Of a stretch of 11,595 nt of DNA, positions 7,151 to 11,595 are shown one piece after another (position 1 is the first letter of the stretch; every line of letters begins with the position of its first letter). The stretch is from an uncultured Granulosicoccus sp. (GTDB lineage: Bacteria; Pseudomonadota; Gammaproteobacteria; Granulosicoccales; Granulosicoccaceae), in NCBI GenBank assembly GCA_938016235.1, contig CALLPU010000308.1, positions 1 to 11,595 of the forward strand. The letters are read 5' to 3'. The notes under the pieces are model-generated. The model ran no database searches. It saw nothing but the letters and a program-made list of their open reading frames with translations, and was not told the origin of the DNA. A program made the position numbers and the translations under genes.

Positions 7151-8314
7151 ATGCAATTCGGCTTGAGTGAAGAACAGCGTCTGATCGTTGAAACCACACG
7201 CTCATTCGTTGAGAAAGAGCTGTATCCCCATGAAGCTGCCGTGGAACGAAGCGGCCAGCTGGATATGGATCTGGTGCGGGAGATTCAGGCCAAGGCTATT
7301 GAAGCGGGTCTTTATGCTGCCAACATTCCTGAGCAGTATGGCGGGGCCGGCCTGGATACTGTCAGCTGGTTGTTGTATGAAAAAGAACTTGGCAAGGCAA
7401 ACTACGCGCTGCACTGGACTTGCGTAGCGCGTCCATCCAATATTCTGTGTGCCGGCACCGATGAGCAGCGCGAGAAATACCTGGCTCCGTGTGTCGCAGG
7501 TGAGAAATGGGATTGTCTGGCCATGACGGAGCCGGGGGCGGGGTCTGATTTACGGGGTATGAAAGCCAGTGCCCGACAAGATGGCGATGACTGGATTCTC
7601 AACGGCACCAAGCACTTCATATCGCATGCTGATATCGCTGACTTTGCTATCTGCTTCATGGCAACTGGCGAAGAAGAAACACCGCGCGGCAGGAAGAAGC
7701 TCATCAGTGCGTTTTTTGTCGACAAGGGCACGCCCGGATTCGTGATTCGCGATGGCTACCGGAACGTCTCACATCGGGGTTACACCAACGCCATTCTCGA
7801 ATTCGATAACTGCCGAATCCCGAACCGACAATTGCTGGGCGATGTGCATCAGGGGTTTCAAGTGGCTAACGACTGGTTGGGCGCAACTCGGTTGCAGGTG
7901 GGTGCAACGTGTCTGGGACGCGCCGAGCGTGCATTTGCGCTGGCCGTGGCGTATTCAGCGCAGCGAGAACAGTTTGGCCAACCCATTGGCAGGTTTCAGG
8001 GTGTCTCGTTCAAGCTGGCAGATATGGCTTCGGAAATGAAAGCTGCCGAGCTGATGGTGCTTGAAGCAGGGTGGAAGTACGATGAAAACCAGGCTACCGA
8101 TGCCGATATGGCCATGGCGAAACTCAAGGCCTCAGAGATGCTGGCCATGGTAGCCGATGAGGCTATTCAGATACACGGTGGCATGGGTTTGATGGATGAT
8201 CTACCGCTGGAACGAATCTGGCGAGATGCCCGAATCGAGCGAATCTGGGAAGGTACTTCGGAAATTCAACGGCATATCATTTCGCGGCATCTGTTGCGCG
8301 CGCACGGTGCATGA
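7151..8314 (+). CDS. Acyl-CoA dehydrogenase, probable gamma-butyrobetainyl-CoA dehydrogenase
   Basis: The 387-residue flavoprotein is of ordinary acyl-CoA dehydrogenase length and layout: alpha-helical N-terminus (FGLSEEQRLIVETTRSFVEKE), the family signature AMTEPGAGSDLRG (124-136), REQFGQPIGRFQ, IHGGMGLMDD and C-terminal WEGTSEIQRHIISRHLLR. Glu367 in WEGTSEIQ is the usual catalytic base (equivalent to Glu376 of MCAD). Between a carnitine dehydrogenase and CaiD, the likely job is oxidation of gamma-butyrobetainyl-CoA to crotonobetainyl-CoA with electrons passed to ETF; a CaiA-like crotonobetainyl-CoA reductase role is less likely because CaiA, as I recall it, lacks this Glu. The start at 7151 matches the family N-terminus, with AGG about ten bases upstream; an in-frame ATG at 7088 lies inside the preceding gene. 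The enzyme class is certain, the substrate is inferred from neighbours. Confidence 0.9.
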   Translation: MQFGLSEEQRLIVETTRSFVEKELYPHEAAVERSGQLDMDLVREIQAKAIEAGLYAANIPEQYGGAGLDTVSWLLYEKELGKANYALHWTCVARPSNILCAGTDEQREKYLAPCVAGEKWDCLAMTEPGAGSDLRGMKASARQDGDDWILNGTKHFISHADIADFAICFMATGEEETPRGRKKLISAFFVDKGTPGFVIRDGYRNVSHRGYTNAILEFDNCRIPNRQLLGDVHQGFQVANDWLGATRLQVGATCLGRAERAFALAVAYSAQREQFGQPIGRFQGVSFKLADMASEMKAAELMVLEAGWKYDENQATDADMAMAKLKASEMLAMVADEAIQIHGGMGLMDDLPLERIWRDARIERIWEGTSEIQRHIISRHLLRAHGA

Positions 8315-8366
8315 CGCCGGTGATACAAAACGTCTTTGGTTAAACAGCGGTTAAGCACAGGTGAAC
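8315..8366. other. 52-bp spacer inside the operon with a short direct repeat
   Basis: This is the only real gap within the operon. It holds GGTTAA twice (8338-8343 and 8349-8354), spaced 11 bp, about one helical turn. I see no hairpin strong enough for a terminator and no good promoter. AGGTGA at 8359-8364, directly before the caiD ATG, matches the distal part of the anti-Shine-Dalgarno pairing region. Confidence 0.3.
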
Positions 8367-9155
8367 ATGAGCGCACAAGATCCGATTCAAACGTCCATCC
8401 GCGGCTCGATTCTGCATGTCACCATGGACAGGCCCAAGGCCAATGCCATTGATCTGGCCACCAGCAGAATCATGGGTGAGGTGTTTCGCGATTTTCGGGA
8501 CAACCCGGATTTACGCGTCGCCATTCTAACCGGGGCCGGTGAGAAGTTTTTCTGCCCCGGCTGGGATCTCAAGGCTGCTAACGATGGTGATGCGGTTGAT
8601 GGTGATTATGGCGTGGGTGGTTTCGGCGGCCTGCAGGAGCTGCCTCACTTGAACAAGCCCGTTATCGCTGCAGTTAACGGTATTTGTTGTGGTGGCGGTC
8701 TTGAGATCGCGTTGTCCTGTGACATTATCCTGGCCGCCGATCATGCCACCTTTGCGCTACCGGAAATCAATTCTGGTACGGTTGCCGATGCGGCAACGAT
8801 CAAGCTACCCAAACGCATTCCTTATCATGTGGCTATGGAAATGTTGTTGACCGGGCGCTGGCTGGATGTCGAGGAGGCTCAGCGTTGGGGTTTCGTGAAT
8901 CACGTGTACCCCGCAGCCGACCTGGCGAACAAGGCCCGGGAGATGGCAGAGGTTCTGGCGGCCGGGCCACCTCTGGTCTACGCGGCCATCAAGGAGATCG
9001 TACGCGACGCCGAAGACGCCAAGTTTCAGGATGCACTTAACCGGGTTACTCAGAGACAGCTCAAAACGGTCGATACGCTGTATGGGTCGGAAGATGGGTT
9101 GGAAGGCTTCCGCGCATTCTCTGAAAAACGAGATCCAGTCTGGAAAGGGCGATAG
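8367..9155 (+). CDS. caiD: CaiD-like crotonobetainyl-CoA hydratase / carnitinyl-CoA dehydratase
   Basis: The 262-residue product is a crotonase-fold enzyme that closely resembles E. coli CaiD (261 residues) along its whole length: RGSILHVTMDRPKANAID, LRVAILTGAGEKFF, GWDLKAA, KPVIAAVNG and an identical C-terminus EKRDPVWKGR. Both catalytic glutamates of crotonases are present, Glu113 in GGGLE and Glu133 in FALPE. The expected reaction is reversible hydration of crotonobetainyl-CoA to L-carnitinyl-CoA. Unusual is the loop after Glu133: SGTVADAATIKLPK, where E. coli CaiD has a PDSGG stretch, so the usual glycine pair is replaced. The start at 8367 gives the CaiD-like N-terminus with AGGTGA just upstream; a GTG two codons earlier (8361) is possible. 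The next gene starts two bases after the stop, so they are almost certainly co-transcribed. Confidence 0.93.
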   Translation: MSAQDPIQTSIRGSILHVTMDRPKANAIDLATSRIMGEVFRDFRDNPDLRVAILTGAGEKFFCPGWDLKAANDGDAVDGDYGVGGFGGLQELPHLNKPVIAAVNGICCGGGLEIALSCDIILAADHATFALPEINSGTVADAATIKLPKRIPYHVAMEMLLTGRWLDVEEAQRWGFVNHVYPAADLANKAREMAEVLAAGPPLVYAAIKEIVRDAEDAKFQDALNRVTQRQLKTVDTLYGSEDGLEGFRAFSEKRDPVWKGR

Positions 9156-9157
9156 CA

Positions 9158-10570
9158 ATGAAACAGTCAGTGAGTGATCGTTCAACGATCAACAAGGCGT
9201 TACGCCTGAATCTGGACGAGAAAAAGTACGGCACTATTGCAGAGATCGGTGCCGGGCAGGAAGTGGCTCGCCAGTTTTTTCTGGCGGGTGCCGCTGCGGG
9301 CACCATTGCCAAGACCATCTCAGCCTACGACATGCAGTTTTCCGATGCCATCTATGGCACTCAGGAAGGCGGTCGCTATGTCAGTCATGCGCGAGTCAAG
9401 GCAATGCTGGACAAGGAGTTCTCACTGGTTGTGTCGCGGGTGGGTACGTCACGCGCTCGCTCCTCGCGTTACTTCTCTTACGCAGCCACGGTTTCAGCCA
9501 AGAGTTTCAATCGGAACAATGAATGCCATGCCTGGTGTGGTATCCGTATCCAGATGTACCCGGGGGCTGAGCCATCCGATATTGTCGTGCATGTTCGCAT
9601 GCTCGAAAACTCTGCCGAGCAGCAACAGGACACACTGGGTGTTTTAGGCGTAAACCTCATCTATGCCGCCTACTACTACTTCGAAGAGCCAAAAAAAATC
9701 ATCGACTCTCTGTCCGATTCTCTGGGCACCGACAGAATTGAAATAGATTCCATTGAATTCTGTGGACCATACTTTGAGGATATTGATAATCGCGCCATCA
9801 ACCTTCACCTGATCCGTAGTTGGAAAACCCGAGCGATCATGTTCAAGCCGGATGGTCAGGTCGCTGTACCAGCCGAGATTTTATACAAGAAAAACGTGCT
9901 CACCACGCGCGGATCATTCAAACCCGTGACCCGCTTGAATGTGGACATGATCGAGCAGGGGTTTGAAGCGTTCAAGCAGCATGACGGTGTCAGTGATGAC
10001 AACTCCATTGTGCTGGCCGAGATATCCCTGAATGATGCCTTTGGCAAAGATCTGATGGTGCCCGAGGAGGATTTGATAGCCCGCGTGAGGCTGCTTAATT
10101 CGCTGGGCTATAGCGTCATGGTCTCTGACTATACGCGCTACTTTTCACTGCGTGCTTACTTCCGTCAGTATACGGCCATGCAGATCGGCATTGTGGTTGG
10201 CATGATCAACATCAAGGAGATTTTTGATGAAACCAAATACGTGGGGGTTGAGGGAGGTATATTGGAAGGTTTCGGCAAGTTGTTCCCGGACAACACGCGT
10301 TTATTCGTGTATCCGGAACTCAATGAGGCCGGTGAGCTGCAGGATTTCACCCGCATTCAAATAGATTCACACGTGCAGTATCTGTACAAGCACTTGCTGG
10401 AAAATCAGTATATTTTTGGTATCAACTGCAGTGATACCCATCTGCTCTCCATCTACTCACGAGACGTGTTGGCAAAAATCCCTGCAGGGCGCGGTGATTG
10501 GGAAGACAGCTTGCCCCAGGATACGGCCGAGCGCATCATCAGGAACAAGCTGTTTGGTTTTCGCGAATAA
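9158..10570 (+). CDS. Conserved 470-residue protein of unknown function in the carnitine operon
   Basis: I recognise this as a conserved family found in scattered bacteria, but know no proven function. From memory, database members carry conflicting labels such as nicotinate-nucleotide adenylyltransferase or TonB-dependent receptor. Nothing visible supports either: there is no signal peptide, no beta-barrel or TonB box, no transmembrane segment and no nucleotidyltransferase HxGH motif. Conserved-looking stretches are YGTIAEIGAGQEVARQFF (about 24-41), TIAKTISAYDMQFSDAIYG (about 50-68), VHVRMLENSAEQQQDTLGVL, GVNLIYAAYY, GSFKPVT, VGVEGGILEGFGKLF and SRDVLAKIPAG. The protein looks soluble and cytosolic. 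It begins two bases after caiD, with AAAGGG before the start, and is the last gene of the operon. A link to carnitine use is inferred only from this linkage; it could also be a housekeeping passenger. Confidence 0.85.
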   Translation: MKQSVSDRSTINKALRLNLDEKKYGTIAEIGAGQEVARQFFLAGAAAGTIAKTISAYDMQFSDAIYGTQEGGRYVSHARVKAMLDKEFSLVVSRVGTSRARSSRYFSYAATVSAKSFNRNNECHAWCGIRIQMYPGAEPSDIVVHVRMLENSAEQQQDTLGVLGVNLIYAAYYYFEEPKKIIDSLSDSLGTDRIEIDSIEFCGPYFEDIDNRAINLHLIRSWKTRAIMFKPDGQVAVPAEILYKKNVLTTRGSFKPVTRLNVDMIEQGFEAFKQHDGVSDDNSIVLAEISLNDAFGKDLMVPEEDLIARVRLLNSLGYSVMVSDYTRYFSLRAYFRQYTAMQIGIVVGMINIKEIFDETKYVGVEGGILEGFGKLFPDNTRLFVYPELNEAGELQDFTRIQIDSHVQYLYKHLLENQYIFGINCSDTHLLSIYSRDVLAKIPAGRGDWEDSLPQDTAERIIRNKLFGFRE

Positions 10571-10630
10571 GTGGCGAGTGGTTTGTTCAATTTGATGGTT
10601 TTTTACAGGCTGTTTAGCCGCCAGCGCCCC
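10571..10630. other. 60-bp convergent gap without a clear terminator
   Basis: Between the operon's last stop and the yhdH-type stop lies a short AT-richer stretch with TTTTTT at about 10599-10604 followed by a 4-bp stem GGCT-GTTT-AGCC (10608-10619). The T-run precedes the stem on the plus strand and would be an A-run on the minus strand, so it does not form a normal intrinsic terminator in either direction. Confidence 0.3.
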
Positions 10631-11595
10631 TTACGCATTCACATCAACAACCACACGGCCTTTGACCTGACCCTTCAGGATCTCTTTGCCAAGTGCAGGC
10701 AAGTCTTCAAGCGTTGCCGGATGAACCATAGCTTCGAGCTTGTCCATGGGCAGTGATTCAGACAAGCGTTGCCAGGCAGCCAATCGATTTTCATAGGGTT
10801 GCATCACGGAATCGATACCCAGCAGATTCACGCCGCGTAATAAAAACGGAATGACGGTGGCCGGCAAGTCAGCACCGCCAGCCAGCCCCACGGCTGCTAC
10901 CGAGGCACCGTATTGCATTTGGCCCAGAACGCGCGCCAGCATGGCACCGCCCACCGCATCCACACAGCCTGCCCAGGATTCAGCTTCCAGTGGCCGCTTG
11001 ACGGTTTCATTGATGTCTTCTCGCGCCACTATTTGACTGGCACCCAGGCTCTTCAGGTAGTCGGCAGTTTCCGGGCGACCCGTGACGGCGGCCACCTCAT
11101 AACCCAGGTTGGCTAACAGGGCTGTGGCAACCGAGCCAACGCCGCCGGCCGCACCAGTCACCAGCACTGGCCCGTTGCCCACTTTCAATCCCTGATTCTC
11201 CAGCGCCATGACACTGAGCATGGCCGTCAGCCCCGCTGTACCCACAGCCATAGCCTGGCGAGTAGTCAGTGACTCGGGCAAGGGGACCAGCCATTCGGAT
11301 TTGACCCGCGCCGTTTGTGCATAGCCTCCCCAATGAGCTTCTCCAACGCGCCAGCCCGTCAAGACCACTTTGTCGCCCTTCGCATAAGCAGGGTTTTCAG
11401 AGGCTGATACAACGCCTGCAAAGTCGATCCCGGGTACGTGCGGATAATTTCTCACAAGGCCCCCACCCGGGCCCATGCACAGCCCGTCTTTGTAGTTGAC
11501 CGTGGAATATTCCACAGCAACAGTCACATCACCTTCAGGCAGTTGCGATTCATCGAGGGACTCTACGGAGACAGAGGTCTTACCCTCTTCATTCT
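10631..11595 (-). CDS. yhdH: YhdH/AcuI-type NADPH-dependent acryloyl-CoA reductase (N-terminus cut by window)
   Basis: The frame stays open to the window edge: upstream of the apparent GTG at 11527 it reads NEEGKTSVSVESLDESQLPEGD, which is the normal YhdH/AcuI N-terminal region, so about ten residues are missing. The 321 visible residues form a zinc-free medium-chain dehydrogenase: STVNYKDGL, PHVPGIDFAGVV, LTGWRVGEAHWGGYAQ, the NADPH-binding VTGAAGGVGSVATALLANLG, and WAGCVDAVGG. E. coli YhdH and AcuI of DMSP-degrading bacteria reduce acryloyl-CoA to propionyl-CoA, protecting against a toxic electrophile. The gene converges on the carnitine operon and is not part of it. It may be simple housekeeping detoxification or serve propionate/DMSP-linked metabolism; the sequence does not decide. 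Family assignment is secure. Confidence 0.92.
   Translation of the reverse strand, partial: NEEGKTSVSVESLDESQLPEGDVTVAVEYSTVNYKDGLCMGPGGGLVRNYPHVPGIDFAGVVSASENPAYAKGDKVVLTGWRVGEAHWGGYAQTARVKSEWLVPLPESLTTRQAMAVGTAGLTAMLSVMALENQGLKVGNGPVLVTGAAGGVGSVATALLANLGYEVAAVTGRPETADYLKSLGASQIVAREDINETVKRPLEAESWAGCVDAVGGAMLARVLGQMQYGASVAAVGLAGGADLPATVIPFLLRGVNLLGIDSVMQPYENRLAAWQRLSESLPMDKLEAMVHPATLEDLPALGKEILKGQVKGRVVVDVNA

Noticed and set aside
10599..10619. T-run plus small stem as intrinsic terminator
   Set aside because: The T-run is on the wrong side of the 4-bp stem for the plus strand and becomes an A-run on the minus strand.
10571..10756. Small plus-strand open frame after the unknown gene
   Set aside because: It runs antisense into the conserved C-terminus of the YhdH-type gene and has no ribosome-binding site or recognisable features.

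Overview
The window looks like a chromosomal segment of a Gram-negative proteobacterium, most likely a gammaproteobacterium. The evidence is resemblance only: YegD-type Hsp70, YhdH/AcuI-type reductase and a CaiD that reads almost line for line like the enterobacterial enzyme. GC is moderate, by eye in the mid-50s percent, coding is dense and gaps are short. I see no rRNA, tRNA, transposase, integrase, CRISPR array or phage gene.

Left part (1-4694): the 3' part of a YegD-like Hsp70 ATPase gene ends tail-to-tail with, and overlaps by four bases, a malate/lactate-dehydrogenase-family (Ldh_2) oxidoreductase gene. That gene is divergent from a Gfo/Idh/MocA oxidoreductase gene across a 97-bp gap that holds a 20-bp near-perfect palindrome, a good operator candidate. 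The Gfo/Idh gene converges on an AGE-family (N-acylglucosamine 2-epimerase/YihS-like) sugar isomerase gene, and a strong hairpin lies at their junction. These three enzymes suggest sugar or hydroxy-acid metabolism, but no substrate can be assigned.

Central part (4754-10570, plus strand): five tightly packed genes form a probable operon for breakdown of carnitine and related betaines. They encode (1) a beta-keto acid cleavage enzyme (BKACE, formerly DUF849; CdhC-like), (2) an L-carnitine 3-dehydrogenase fused to a hotdog thioesterase, (3) an acyl-CoA dehydrogenase, (4) a CaiD-like crotonobetainyl-CoA hydratase, and (5) a 470-residue protein of a conserved family without known function. Inferred route: gamma-butyrobetainyl-CoA to crotonobetainyl-CoA (ACAD), to L-carnitinyl-CoA (CaiD), to L-carnitine (thioesterase), to 3-dehydrocarnitine (dehydrogenase domain), to betainyl-CoA plus acetoacetate (BKACE with acetyl-CoA), to glycine betaine (thioesterase domain). 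The CoA ligase or CoA-transferase, ETF, transporter and regulator are not in the window.

Right end (10631-11595, minus strand): a YhdH/AcuI-type NADPH-dependent acryloyl-CoA reductase, cut by the window edge, converges on the operon.

The least explained elements are the fifth operon gene, the 20-bp palindrome and the hairpin with internal direct repeats.
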